DNA from: Bacillus sp. REN16
GTDB lineage: Bacteria; Bacillota; Bacilli; Bacillales; Bacillaceae_L
Assembly: GCF_020731355.1 (NCBI RefSeq)
Contig: NZ_JAJFZK010000004.1
Location: 1-64,000, forward strand
Reading direction: 5' to 3'
DNA: 64,000 nucleotides
In this document: one piece after another, positions 46,957 through 55,665 of the stretch
Numbering within the stretch: position 1 is the stretch's first letter
How the letters are laid out: each line of letters begins with the position of its first letter
Made by a program: the position numbers and the translations under genes
The notes under the pieces: generated by a model
Databases searched by the model: none
What the model was told of the DNA's origin: nothing
Seen by the model: only the letters and a program-made list of their open reading frames with translations

Positions 46957-47433
46957 ATGTTATTAGGGAAAAAGCGAAAACTAGGTAGAATGATTGAGGA
47001 AATGACTGTTGGTGAAAAATTAACACTAACTGAGAAAATTGAAGATAAAGATTTACTGTTATACTTAGGGTTGACGAATGATGCAAATCCACTTTATATT
47101 CAACATGATTATGCATCTCAAACTCCCTTTAAAAAACCGCTTGTTCCGACTGTTATGTTGACAGGTATTATATCAGCGGCCATTTCAAAATATTTACCTG
47201 GTCCTGGCAGCTATATTCTAAAGCAGGAAATTGAATTCTTACAGCCTTTATACCACTATGACACGGTTCAATTTTTATTTGAAGTAACTAAAGTTAATTT
47301 TCATGAGCATACAGTTGAAATTTCAGTTGCTGCATTAGATGAAGATGAATCAAAGGCAATCGAAGGTAGACTATTAGTATGTCCTCCACATCGGATCACC
47401 CCAATGGAAGGGAAAATATTGGAGAACTTTTAG
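46957..47433 (+). CDS. MaoC-like hotdog-fold protein
   Basis: The 158-residue protein has the MaoC/R-hydratase-like hotdog domain with TNDANPLYIQHDYA and PLVPTVMLTGIISAAIS. In active R-specific hydratases the motif is G-D-x-N-P-x-H; here Asp and Asn are kept but His is Tyr, so classical enoyl-CoA hydration is doubtful. GGAGGTG lies eleven bases before the ATG. It is a single gene between mdh and phoP, with its own terminator. Confidence 0.82.
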   Translation: MLLGKKRKLGRMIEEMTVGEKLTLTEKIEDKDLLLYLGLTNDANPLYIQHDYASQTPFKKPLVPTVMLTGIISAAISKYLPGPGSYILKQEIEFLQPLYHYDTVQFLFEVTKVNFHEHTVEISVAALDEDESKAIEGRLLVCPPHRITPMEGKILENF

Positions 47434-47454
47434 AGAGCTTAGCCTCTCTTTTTT
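47432..47454 (+). terminator. Terminator of the MaoC-like gene
   Basis: AGAGAG / CTCTCT stem with a 6-nt loop and T6. Confidence 0.8.
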
Positions 47455-47559
47455 GTATTTTCATGGTAAGTCTAGAATTGTTATTCTATAATATCTATAT
47501 AAAGAGATAGAGATAACAAATATATGATGGGGTTTATCTTTTTTTGATGGAGGAAGACA

Positions 47560-48276
47560 ATGAAGAAAAAGGTATTGGTTGTGGAGGATGAGCGTTCAAT
47601 CATTACATTACTTCAGTATAACCTGCAACAGGCAGGCTACGAGGTTATTACCGCAATGGACGGGGAAGATGGCTTAGAGAAAGCTTTAGTGGAAAGACCA
47701 CAAATTATCGTCCTTGACTTAATGCTGCCAAAATTGGATGGGATCGAAGTATGCAAACAGCTTCGCCAAAATAAAGTAGATATCCCGATCCTTATGTTAA
47801 CGGCAAAAGATGATGAATTTGATAAAGTTTTAGGTTTGGAGCTTGGGGCAGACGATTATATGACAAAACCATTTAGTCCAAGAGAAGTAGTAGCTCGTGT
47901 AAAGGCAATACTTAGAAGAACAAGTAAAATAGAGGTTTATTCAGAAGACACGTCATCGGCTCCACAAATTATGATTGGACCTTTACGGATTTTACCGGAA
48001 AATTACGAGGCCTATTTTAATGAGGAAGCGCTTGACCTTACACCTAAAGAATTTGAACTACTCGCATATTTGGCAAAAAATAAGGGAAGAGTTTTAACAC
48101 GAGATCAGCTTTTAAGTGCAGTCTGGAATTATGATTTTGCTGGTGACACCAGAATAGTGGATGTTCATATAAGTCATTTACGTGAAAAGATTGAAAAGGA
48201 TTCAAAAAAGCCAAGTATAATTAAAACCGTAAGGGGGTTAGGCTATAAGCTTGAGGAGCCAAAGCTCTATGAATAA
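47560..48276 (+). CDS. phoP: Phosphate-regulon response regulator PhoP
   Basis: OmpR-family response regulator controlling the phosphate-starvation regulon. The 238-residue protein has a receiver domain with the acidic pair VVEDE, phospho-acceptor Asp53 in VLDLMLPKLDG and Lys103 in MTKPFSPRE. A C-terminal winged helix carries LTPKEFELLAYLAKNKGRVL. TGGAGGAAG precedes the ATG. Its stop overlaps the phoR start by eight bases. Confidence 0.95.
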   Translation: MKKKVLVVEDERSIITLLQYNLQQAGYEVITAMDGEDGLEKALVERPQIIVLDLMLPKLDGIEVCKQLRQNKVDIPILMLTAKDDEFDKVLGLELGADDYMTKPFSPREVVARVKAILRRTSKIEVYSEDTSSAPQIMIGPLRILPENYEAYFNEEALDLTPKEFELLAYLAKNKGRVLTRDQLLSAVWNYDFAGDTRIVDVHISHLREKIEKDSKKPSIIKTVRGLGYKLEEPKLYE

Positions 48277-49720
48277 ATTTCACTCGAGACTTCTTTTTGC
48301 GATTATTTTTTTAATCATTATTGTTTTTCTTTGTATGGGTTTTATGTTAGGGCAATTCATTAGTAGTCTAATCAGCAATAATGCGATCCACGGAACCTCC
48401 GTAGATAAAACTGTCCAACAGGTCTGGATTGCGCTTATCGTTTGTCTAGGAATTGCATTGATAATCATACTTTCACTAATTGTAAGAATCACGACCACCT
48501 ATACAAAACCAATCGATGCTGCAACAAAAGCGGTAAAAGAACTAGCAAAGGGAAATTACCGAGCAAGAACCTATGAGGATCATATTAGTGCTGCTGGGTT
48601 ACTGGGGCAATCAATTAATATTGTTGCAAGAAATATTGAAGAAATGACCAAATCCTATGAAATGCAGCACGACAGATTACATACCTTGATTGAAAATATG
48701 GGTAGCGGGCTATTATTTATCGATAGCAAAGGATATATTAGTATTTTTAACCGGACGATTAATGAAATATTTAAGATTGACGACAAAGAAGATTTATTGG
48801 GGCAGCTTTATTACGAAGCTTTTACTCATAAAGAAATGGTCAAATTGGTAGAAGAAATTTTTATGACCGAGCGAAAATTACGAAGACAAATCCATTTGAC
48901 GATTGGAAATGAACAAAAGGATTTTGAGGTGTACGCTACGCCAATATTAGGGGCAAACGTGGAATGGCGAGGGGTTGTTCTAGTTTTTCATGATATTTCA
49001 GACTTGAAAAGACTTGAGCAGATGCGTAAGGATTTTGTTTCAAATGTTTCTCATGAACTTCGAACACCCATTACATCTATTAAAGGGTTTGCTGAGACTT
49101 TGTTAGATGGGGCGATGAATGATAAGGAAGTCTTAGAAGAATTTTTATCAATCATCCTAAATGAAAGTCATCGTCTTCAAGTTCTTATTCAAGATCTATT
49201 GGATTTATCGAAAATGGAGAATAAGGGTTTTTCGCTAAACCTTTCACGTGTTAATGTGAAGGAGCTTTTGGAAAATAGTTTACGAATGTTAAACTCAAAA
49301 GCAGTAGAGAAAGATATTCATTTAGAGCTTTTCGTAGAAGATGAAACAATGGTTATAGACGGAGATGTGGACAGATTAAAACAGGTCTTTATCAATGTTA
49401 TTAATAATAGTTTGTCATATTCTCCTAATAAAGCTAAGGTTGTGGTAAAGGCCACAAATCTGGTTGATTCTGTTCAAATCCAAATTATCGATACTGGGAT
49501 AGGAATCGAAGAAAACGAGCTTTCCCGCATTTTTGAAAGGTTTTATCGAGTTGATAAAGCGAGAAGTAGAAATTCGGGAGGTACAGGTTTAGGTCTTGCA
49601 ATCGTAAAACATATTATTGAGGCACATGAAGGGGCAGTACAAATAAGCAGTAAAGTAGGGGAAGGAACAACGGTTTCGATTCGTTTAAAAAAAGAATTAA
49701 CATCAACAAAGATATCCTAA
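48269..49720 (+). CDS. phoR: Sensor histidine kinase PhoR, short form
   Basis: Partner kinase of PhoP. The 483-residue protein has TM1 (about 7-29), only about 22 residues outside the membrane, and TM2 (52-73). Then come a HAMP linker (to about 125), a PAS domain (135-245), the H box FVSNVSHELRTPITS with His262, and the ATPase domain with NVINNSLSY, DTGIGIEE and GGTGLGLAIVKHI. B. subtilis PhoR is about 580 residues with a sizeable extracytoplasmic domain; that part is missing here. The ATG at 48269 overlaps the end of phoP, with GAGGAG about ten bases upstream. Confidence 0.93.
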   Translation: MNKFHSRLLFAIIFLIIIVFLCMGFMLGQFISSLISNNAIHGTSVDKTVQQVWIALIVCLGIALIIILSLIVRITTTYTKPIDAATKAVKELAKGNYRARTYEDHISAAGLLGQSINIVARNIEEMTKSYEMQHDRLHTLIENMGSGLLFIDSKGYISIFNRTINEIFKIDDKEDLLGQLYYEAFTHKEMVKLVEEIFMTERKLRRQIHLTIGNEQKDFEVYATPILGANVEWRGVVLVFHDISDLKRLEQMRKDFVSNVSHELRTPITSIKGFAETLLDGAMNDKEVLEEFLSIILNESHRLQVLIQDLLDLSKMENKGFSLNLSRVNVKELLENSLRMLNSKAVEKDIHLELFVEDETMVIDGDVDRLKQVFINVINNSLSYSPNKAKVVVKATNLVDSVQIQIIDTGIGIEENELSRIFERFYRVDKARSRNSGGTGLGLAIVKHIIEAHEGAVQISSKVGEGTTVSIRLKKELTSTKIS

Positions 49721-49812
49721 TTTACAAAATGTTTACAATGGAAACATATTCTCTTAATATCTAAACCGTATGATATTTATGAGAACCCCTTCATACTAGA
49801 AGGCCAAACCTT

Positions 49813-49847
49813 TTGACAAGGATGTAATATCCTTGTCCTTTTTTTTA
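49813..49847 (+). terminator. Terminator of phoPR
   Basis: GACAAGGAT / ATCCTTGTC stem with a 5-nt loop and a T8 run. Confidence 0.92.
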
Positions 49848-49914
49848 TCTTATTGAAACCTTTTTGTATTATAATCGTATAAAACTATGTAGATATAAAT
49901 TGAGGGGGGAAAGC

Positions 49915-50883
49915 ATGGTTAGTTTGAAAAGAATTTTTACGATTGCAGGACTAAGTGTGCTCGTTCTGGTTTTGGGTGTTGTTGGATTTACATCCTGGTA
50001 CACTGTTGATGAATCAGAGCAAGCAATTATATTAACGTTTGGTAAAGCGGATGAAGCAATATCTGAGCCTGGTCTCCATTTTAAGATGCCATGGCCGATA
50101 CAGGATATTGAAAAATTACCAAAAACTACTTATAGTTTACAATTTGGTTATGATCAAAAAGATGGTGAAATAACTGATGTGCCAAAGGACACGAAAATGA
50201 TTACCGGTGACGAAAATATTGTTCTCGCGGATATGGTTGTTCAATGGCAAATTACCGATCCTTCAAAGTTCTTATTTAATTCTGAGGATCCTGAGCAAAT
50301 TTTATATAATGCTACTTCTGCATCTTTAAGAAGTATAATTGGAAGTTCCAAAATCGATGATGCGTTAACATCTGGTAAAGCGGAAATTGAAGCTGAGGTT
50401 AGAGATTTATTAGTTGCTCTATTAGAGAAATATGATATTGGGGTTTCAGTAACTGCTGTTAAACTGCAGGATGTTGAATTACCAAATGACGAGGTTCGAA
50501 AAGCATTTACAAATGTAACAGATGCCCGTGAAACAAAAAATACAAAAATAAATGAAGCAAACAAATACCGTAACCAAAAAATGGCTGAAGCAAAAGGGGA
50601 GCAAGAAGCCCTTATCTCTCGTGCCACTGGGGATAAAGCAGCCCGTATGGAAATTGCACGTGGGGATGTTGCTACATTTAATGCATTGTACACTGAATAT
50701 GCAAAAAATCCTGAGATTACAAGAAAACGTCTTGTTCTTGAAACCCTGGATCAAGTATTACCGAATACTGAAATTTATATTATGAAGGATGATGGCAATA
50801 CCATGAAGTACTTGCCAATACGTCCAGCTGGAAGCCAAGCGCAGGTTCCTCCTGTAGAAACAGAAGGGAGTGGTAACCAATGA
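49915..50883 (+). CDS. hflK: HflK, FtsH protease modulator (SPFH family)
   Basis: HflK and HflC form a membrane complex that modulates the FtsH protease in proteobacteria; the role in bacilli is less clear. The 322-residue protein has one N-terminal membrane segment (residues 8-26), ESEQAIILTFGKADEAISEPGLHFKMPWP, the SPFH/band-7 domain, and an Ala/Glu/Lys-rich helical region (KINEANKYRNQKMAEAKGEQ). GAGGGGGG lies about six bases before the ATG at 49915. A TATAAT at 49870-49875 suggests its own promoter. Coupled to hflC by a four-base overlap. Confidence 0.9.
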   Translation: MVSLKRIFTIAGLSVLVLVLGVVGFTSWYTVDESEQAIILTFGKADEAISEPGLHFKMPWPIQDIEKLPKTTYSLQFGYDQKDGEITDVPKDTKMITGDENIVLADMVVQWQITDPSKFLFNSEDPEQILYNATSASLRSIIGSSKIDDALTSGKAEIEAEVRDLLVALLEKYDIGVSVTAVKLQDVELPNDEVRKAFTNVTDARETKNTKINEANKYRNQKMAEAKGEQEALISRATGDKAARMEIARGDVATFNALYTEYAKNPEITRKRLVLETLDQVLPNTEIYIMKDDGNTMKYLPIRPAGSQAQVPPVETEGSGNQ

Positions 50884-51809
50884 GTGAAAATGTAGTGGAT
50901 TTAAACGAAAAAAAGGGTTCCAATAAATATAGCAAATACACGAAGGGCGGTATATTCCTTCTTATCGCAATTATTCTAATTGGGATCGTTCTGGTTAATT
51001 TATTTATCGTAAGAGAAGGTGAATACAAGGTTATTCGACAATTCGGTGAGGTTGTCCGAATTGAAGAAACACCTGGTCTTTCTTATAAAATTCCTTTTAT
51101 CCAGTCAGTTGAAACATTACCAAAATATCAAATGATTTATGATGTTCAAGAGGCTGAAATCAATACGAAGGATAAAAAGCGAATGATGATCGATAATTAT
51201 GCTGTTTGGCGTATTGAAAACCCTAAACAAATGATTGCTACAACAAGAACGGTCGTTAGTGCTGAAGCAAAGCTAGATGAATTCGTATATTCGGCGATTC
51301 GTACAGAGCTTGGTCAATTAAATTATGATGAGATTATTAACGATGAAAAGTCGGAGCGCGGCAGTCTAAATGATCGTATTACAGAAATTGTAAATAAAAA
51401 CCTTGAAGAAGATAATTATGGAATCGTCGTAACAGATATACGTATGAAGCGTACTGATCTACCAGCTGAAAACGAACAATCCGTCTATACAAGAATGATT
51501 TCCGAGCGTGAATCAACAGCTCAAAACTATCTTTCTGAAGGGGATGCCGAGAAAAATAAAATTGAGGCAAAAACGGATATGGAAGTAAAGGAAATCATTG
51601 CAAAAGCACAAGCTGATGCGGAGGTTATTCGAAGCCAAGGGGAAGGGGAAGCAGCCCGTATCTATAATGATGCCTTCTCAAAGGACCCGGAGTTCTACAA
51701 CCTGTTCCGTACGTTAGAATCCTATAAAACTACAATCGATGGAGAAACAGTCATTATTTTACCAGCGGACTCTCCATACGCGAGATTGTTAATGGGATAT
51801 ACTGATTAA
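50880..51809 (+). CDS. hflC: HflC, FtsH protease modulator (SPFH family)
   Basis: Second SPFH subunit. The 309-residue protein has a hydrophilic 22-residue N terminus, a membrane helix (about 23-43), EGEYKVIRQFGEVVRIEETPG, the band-7 domain with an RMKRTDLPAENEQSVYTRM segment, and the Ala/Glu-rich helix KAQADAEVIRSQGEGEAARIY. ATGA overlap with hflK shows an operon. These two genes stand between phoR and polA, where B. subtilis has none. Confidence 0.9.
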   Translation: MSENVVDLNEKKGSNKYSKYTKGGIFLLIAIILIGIVLVNLFIVREGEYKVIRQFGEVVRIEETPGLSYKIPFIQSVETLPKYQMIYDVQEAEINTKDKKRMMIDNYAVWRIENPKQMIATTRTVVSAEAKLDEFVYSAIRTELGQLNYDEIINDEKSERGSLNDRITEIVNKNLEEDNYGIVVTDIRMKRTDLPAENEQSVYTRMISERESTAQNYLSEGDAEKNKIEAKTDMEVKEIIAKAQADAEVIRSQGEGEAARIYNDAFSKDPEFYNLFRTLESYKTTIDGETVIILPADSPYARLLMGYTD

Positions 51810-51826
51810 CAAAGTCACATATAAGT

Positions 51827-51894
51827 AGCCGTTGTTTTCCATTTGCGTTCATGTCATGCTAAAATGAACAGTAGGAAAACAACGGCTTTTTATT
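51827..51894 (+). terminator. Long terminator of hflKC
   Basis: 14-bp stem AGCCGTTGTTTTCC / GGAAAACAACGGCT with a 33-nt loop that itself can pair GTTCAT with ATGAAC; T4 follows. Confidence 0.85.
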
Positions 51895-51959
51895 ATGGGT
51901 TTCGACGTTTGTATACTCAAAAGGTCCCAAATTGTTGTCATAGAAAGGAACGATTTTTC

Positions 51960-54590
51960 TTGGATAAAAAGATTGTTTTAGTGGATGGAAATAGTATCGC
52001 TTATCGGGCATTTTTTGCCTTGCCACTTCTGAATAATGATAAAGGTGTACATACAAATGCAATTTATGGCTTTACGATGATCTTGAACCGAATACTTGAG
52101 CAGGAAAAGCCATCACATATTTTAGTAGCTTTTGATGCAGGAAAAACAACGTTTAGACATAGTACGTTTAGCGAATATAAAGGTGGTCGACAAAAAACTC
52201 CACCTGAGCTTTCAGAGCAGTTTCCATTTTTACGAGAGCTCCTTGATGCTTACAAGATTGCCAGATATGAATTAGAAAACTATGAAGCCGATGATATTAT
52301 CGGAACTTTATCGCTTCAAGCTGAACAAGACGGTTTTGAGGTTAAAATTATTTCAGGGGATAAAGACTTAACACAACTTGCCTCAGACCAGGTTACGGTT
52401 GATATAACGAAAAAAGGAATTACAGACGTTGATTCCTATACGCCTGATTTCATTAATGAAAAATATGGAATCACACCAGAACGAATTATCGACATGAAAG
52501 GACTGATGGGGGATAGCTCTGATAATATACCAGGGGTCCCAGGAGTTGGTGAAAAAACAGCTCTAAAATTATTGCAAGAGTTCAATACCCTAGAGGAGCT
52601 ATTAGACTCACTTGATAAGGTAAGCGGAAAGAAGCTGAAAGAAAAGCTTGAAGAAAATAAAGACCAAGCGATCATGAGTAAGAAGCTTGCCACGATCTAT
52701 CGTGATGCGCCAATTAAAATTGGAATAGGTGAGCTTGAATATAATGGCTATGATGGTGACCAAGTGATTAAGCTTTTTAAAGAACTTGGGTTTAATTCCT
52801 TACTCGATAAGGTAGAGGGAAGTGAGAAAACCGAGGACAAGCCTTTAGAAGAGATTTCTTTCAAATTCGTTGAAGAAGTCAAGGATGATATGTTAACTGC
52901 TGATTCTGCCTTAAATGTGGAAGTTCATGATGAAAGCTACCATAGAGCAGATGTTCAAGGAATTGCAATCTCAAATGAAAATGGGAATTTTTATATTCCA
53001 ACAAAGCTAGCACTTGAATCGAAAGCCTTTAAGCAATGGGCAAAGGACAAAGATAAGAAGAAAACGGTATTTGATGCGAAAAAATCAATTGTTGCCTTGA
53101 GATGGAAGGGAATTGAGTTACAAGGAATTGATTTTGATTGTTTAATTGCCTCCTATATTTTAAATCCATCTGATTCTACCGACGATATTGCAGCAATTGC
53201 AAAAACTAAGGGAATTACTGGTGTACAAACGGATGAAGCGGTGTACGGAAAAGGTGCGAAACAGAATATACCAGGCGAAGAAGTTCTTGCGGAGCATTTA
53301 GTTAGAAAAGCAGTTACACTTAAAAAGTTAAAGGATATCTTCCTAAAGGAATTACAGGACAACGAACAATATAAGCTTTTCACTGATTTAGAAATGCCAT
53401 TATCCTTCATCCTAGCTGATATGGAAGCAACAGGGGTGAAGGTTGATGTTGAACGTTTAAAAACAATGGGAGAGGAATTAAAGCAACATCTGCAAGAGCT
53501 TGAACAAAAGATTTATGAGCTGGCAGGAGAAGAATTTAACATTAACTCGCCAAAACAGCTAGGTGTCATTCTTTTTGAAAAGCTTCAGCTTACCGTTTAC
53601 AAAAAAACAAAAACGGGCTATTCAACTTCTGCTGATATTCTTGAAAAGCTGGCTAAAGAGCATGAGATTATTGAGTATATTTTGCATTATCGCCAAGTTG
53701 GAAAGCTTCAATCAACCTATATTGAGGGTTTATTAAAGGTTGTTCATGAAGATACATGTAAAGTTCATACTCGATTCCAGCAGGCTCTAACACAAACGGG
53801 AAGACTAAGCTCAACAGACCCGAATCTGCAAAATATTCCGATTCGCCTGGAAGAAGGACGAAAAATAAGACAAGCTTTTGTTCCATCTAATAAGGATTGG
53901 TTTATGTTTGCAGCAGACTATTCGCAAATTGAACTAAGAGTGCTTGCACATATTGCAAACGATGAAAATTTAATCAATGCCTTTTCGAATGATCTAGATA
54001 TTCATACAAAAACGGCAATGGATGTGTTCCACGTCAAGGAAGATGAGGTAACCTCTAATATGCGTCGCCAGGCAAAGGCTGTTAACTTCGGGATTGTGTA
54101 CGGAATCAGTGATTTTGGATTGTCTCAAAACCTTGGAATTACAAGAAAGGAAGCAGGACATTTTATTGAACGTTATTTTGCAAGCTTCCCTGGTGTTAAG
54201 GAATATATGGAGGAAATCGTTGAGGATGTAAGACAAAAGGGATATGTCTCAACTCTTCTTCAAAGAAGAAGATATATTCCTGAAATTACGGCTCGTAATT
54301 TTAATGTTCGCAGCTTTGCAGAAAGAACAGCAATGAATACTCCGATTCAAGGAAGTGCTGCCGATATTATCAAGAAGGCGATGATTGATATGGCAGCAAG
54401 ATTAAAAACAGAAAAGCTGCAAGCAAAATTGCTTTTACAGGTACATGACGAATTAATTTTTGAAGCACCTGAAGAGGAAATTGAGATTTTGAAAAAAATT
54501 GTACCAGAAGTAATGGAAAATGCCATTTCCTTAAAAGTTCCATTAAAGGTCGATTATGAATATGGCAAGACCTGGTATGATGCGAAATAA
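51960..54590 (+). CDS. polA: DNA polymerase I
   Basis: Repair and Okazaki-fragment processing polymerase. The 876-residue protein has a 5'-3' exonuclease domain (1-290, with LVDGNSIAYRAFFALP, YEADDIIGTL, GDKDLTQL, GDSSDNIPGVPGVGEKTA). A 3'-5' exonuclease-like domain follows in which the catalytic DxE is replaced (ALNVEVHDE), as usual in Bacillus. The polymerase domain has FAADYSQIELRVLAH, RRQAKAVNFGIVYG and LLQVHDELIFEAP. Start is TTG at 51960, about ten bases after AGAAAGGA; a longer in-frame reading from 51843 runs through the hflKC terminator and is rejected. mutM follows after 20 bp. Confidence 0.96.
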   Translation: MDKKIVLVDGNSIAYRAFFALPLLNNDKGVHTNAIYGFTMILNRILEQEKPSHILVAFDAGKTTFRHSTFSEYKGGRQKTPPELSEQFPFLRELLDAYKIARYELENYEADDIIGTLSLQAEQDGFEVKIISGDKDLTQLASDQVTVDITKKGITDVDSYTPDFINEKYGITPERIIDMKGLMGDSSDNIPGVPGVGEKTALKLLQEFNTLEELLDSLDKVSGKKLKEKLEENKDQAIMSKKLATIYRDAPIKIGIGELEYNGYDGDQVIKLFKELGFNSLLDKVEGSEKTEDKPLEEISFKFVEEVKDDMLTADSALNVEVHDESYHRADVQGIAISNENGNFYIPTKLALESKAFKQWAKDKDKKKTVFDAKKSIVALRWKGIELQGIDFDCLIASYILNPSDSTDDIAAIAKTKGITGVQTDEAVYGKGAKQNIPGEEVLAEHLVRKAVTLKKLKDIFLKELQDNEQYKLFTDLEMPLSFILADMEATGVKVDVERLKTMGEELKQHLQELEQKIYELAGEEFNINSPKQLGVILFEKLQLTVYKKTKTGYSTSADILEKLAKEHEIIEYILHYRQVGKLQSTYIEGLLKVVHEDTCKVHTRFQQALTQTGRLSSTDPNLQNIPIRLEEGRKIRQAFVPSNKDWFMFAADYSQIELRVLAHIANDENLINAFSNDLDIHTKTAMDVFHVKEDEVTSNMRRQAKAVNFGIVYGISDFGLSQNLGITRKEAGHFIERYFASFPGVKEYMEEIVEDVRQKGYVSTLLQRRRYIPEITARNFNVRSFAERTAMNTPIQGSAADIIKKAMIDMAARLKTEKLQAKLLLQVHDELIFEAPEEEIEILKKIVPEVMENAISLKVPLKVDYEYGKTWYDAK

Positions 54591-54610
54591 CCGATTTGAG
54601 GAGTGATCAT

Positions 54611-55444
54611 ATGCCTGAATTACCAGAGGTCGAAACCGTTAGGCGAACATTAATTCAGCTCGTAAATGGAAAGACTATCAATCATGTGACGGTACTATGG
54701 CCAAAAATCATTAAAAAACCAGAGGAACCAGAGCAGTTTTGTGATGCTCTTCGCGGCCAAACCATTCATGATGTGGATCGAAGAGGTAAGTTTTTAAAGT
54801 TTATATTAGATGATTATGTGATGGTTTCACATTTACGCATGGAAGGCCGATATGGCCTTTATGATAAAGATGAACCATATGATAAACATACTCACGTTTT
54901 ATTTACTTTTACAGATGGAACTGAGCTGCGTTATCGGGATGTTCGTAAATTTGGAACGATGCATCTATTTAAAAAGGGGGAAGAAGAGGCAAGTCTTCCC
55001 TTATCTCAATTAGGTCCTGAACCCTTTTCGCAAGAATTTACGTTGAAATATTTAGAAGAAAAGCTATCGAAGACCAATCGGAAAATAAAAGTGGCACTAC
55101 TTGATCAAACAAAAGTAGTTGGACTTGGAAATATTTATGTAGATGAGGCATTGTTTAGAGCAGGAATTTATCCTGAGCGAGAAGCAAATTCTTTGACCAA
55201 AAAGGAATTGAAAATACTCCACCATGAAATCATTCAAACGTTGAACGAGGCTGTTGAAAAAGGTGGAAGTACAATCCGTTCATATGTTAACACACAAGGT
55301 GAAATTGGTATGTTCCAATTGCAGCTATATGTGTATGGCCAAAATGGAAAAGCATGCCAAAGATGCGGATCAGAAATAGAAAAAACAGTCGTCGGTGGAA
55401 GAGGCACACATTACTGTCCAAAATGCCAGAAGACTCATCAATAG
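54611..55444 (+). CDS. mutM: Formamidopyrimidine-DNA glycosylase
   Basis: Base-excision glycosylase/AP lyase removing 8-oxoguanine and formamidopyrimidines. The 277-residue protein begins MPELPEVETVRR, where Pro2 becomes the N-terminal nucleophile. It has LRMEGRYGL, the helix-two-turn-helix LLDQTKVVGLGNIYVDEAL and a C-terminal zinc finger CQRCG/CPKC. The ATG at 54611 follows GAGGAG and gives this exact N terminus; the earlier in-frame start at 54596 would block the nucleophile. It forms one unit with polA. Confidence 0.97.
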   Translation: MPELPEVETVRRTLIQLVNGKTINHVTVLWPKIIKKPEEPEQFCDALRGQTIHDVDRRGKFLKFILDDYVMVSHLRMEGRYGLYDKDEPYDKHTHVLFTFTDGTELRYRDVRKFGTMHLFKKGEEEASLPLSQLGPEPFSQEFTLKYLEEKLSKTNRKIKVALLDQTKVVGLGNIYVDEALFRAGIYPEREANSLTKKELKILHHEIIQTLNEAVEKGGSTIRSYVNTQGEIGMFQLQLYVYGQNGKACQRCGSEIEKTVVGGRGTHYCPKCQKTHQ

Positions 55445-55474
55445 GAAAGTATAATTTTCGTACATAGTTTTTGG

Positions 55475-55596
55475 TGTCTAGCTCCAGCGCCTAGCCCCTC
55501 GAGGTCACAAGTAAATCTGTCAAGAAGGTCAAAGAACAACTTTCTGGCCAGCTCGTCTTGTGCTTGTCGGGGCTGTTCAAGGCGCTTGCGCTTTTC
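55475..55596 (+). repeat. Dispersed repeat A, full copy
   Basis: TGTCTAGCTCCAGCGCC at the start and CAAGGCGCTTGCGCTTTTC at the end. Internal stems are AGCCCC/GGGGCT and CACAAG/CTTGTG. It lies between mutM and ytaF inside a probable operon. Confidence 0.75.
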
Positions 55597-55615
55597 GATT
55601 ATTTCACACGGGATG

Positions 55616-55657
55616 GGCTCCTTCCATATACTTATCTTATAACGATAGGAAGGAGCC
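55616..55657 (+). promoter_or_regulatory. Hairpin burying the ytaF ribosome-binding site
   Basis: GGCTCCTTCC (55616-55625) pairs perfectly with GGAAGGAGCC (55648-55657), which contains the AAGGAG Shine-Dalgarno of ytaF. An inner TATC/GATA pair can extend it. There is no T run. It could limit translation or be a remnant terminator. Confidence 0.6.
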
Positions 55658-55665
55658 TCTTTGAA

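Noticed and set aside
51843-51959. N-terminal extension of DNA polymerase I by 39 residues
   Set aside because: It would be read through the hflKC terminator hairpin. The known PolA start (DKKIVLVDGNSIAYRAF) with a ribosome-binding site is at 51960.
52850-53200. Missing catalytic DxE in the 3'-5' exonuclease region of PolA as a novelty
   Set aside because: Loss of proofreading residues is normal in Bacillus-type DNA polymerase I.
53150-53415. Minus-strand frames inside polA, dnaE, pyk and other long genes
   Set aside because: They are shadows of the coding strand with no ribosome-binding sites or recognisable domains.
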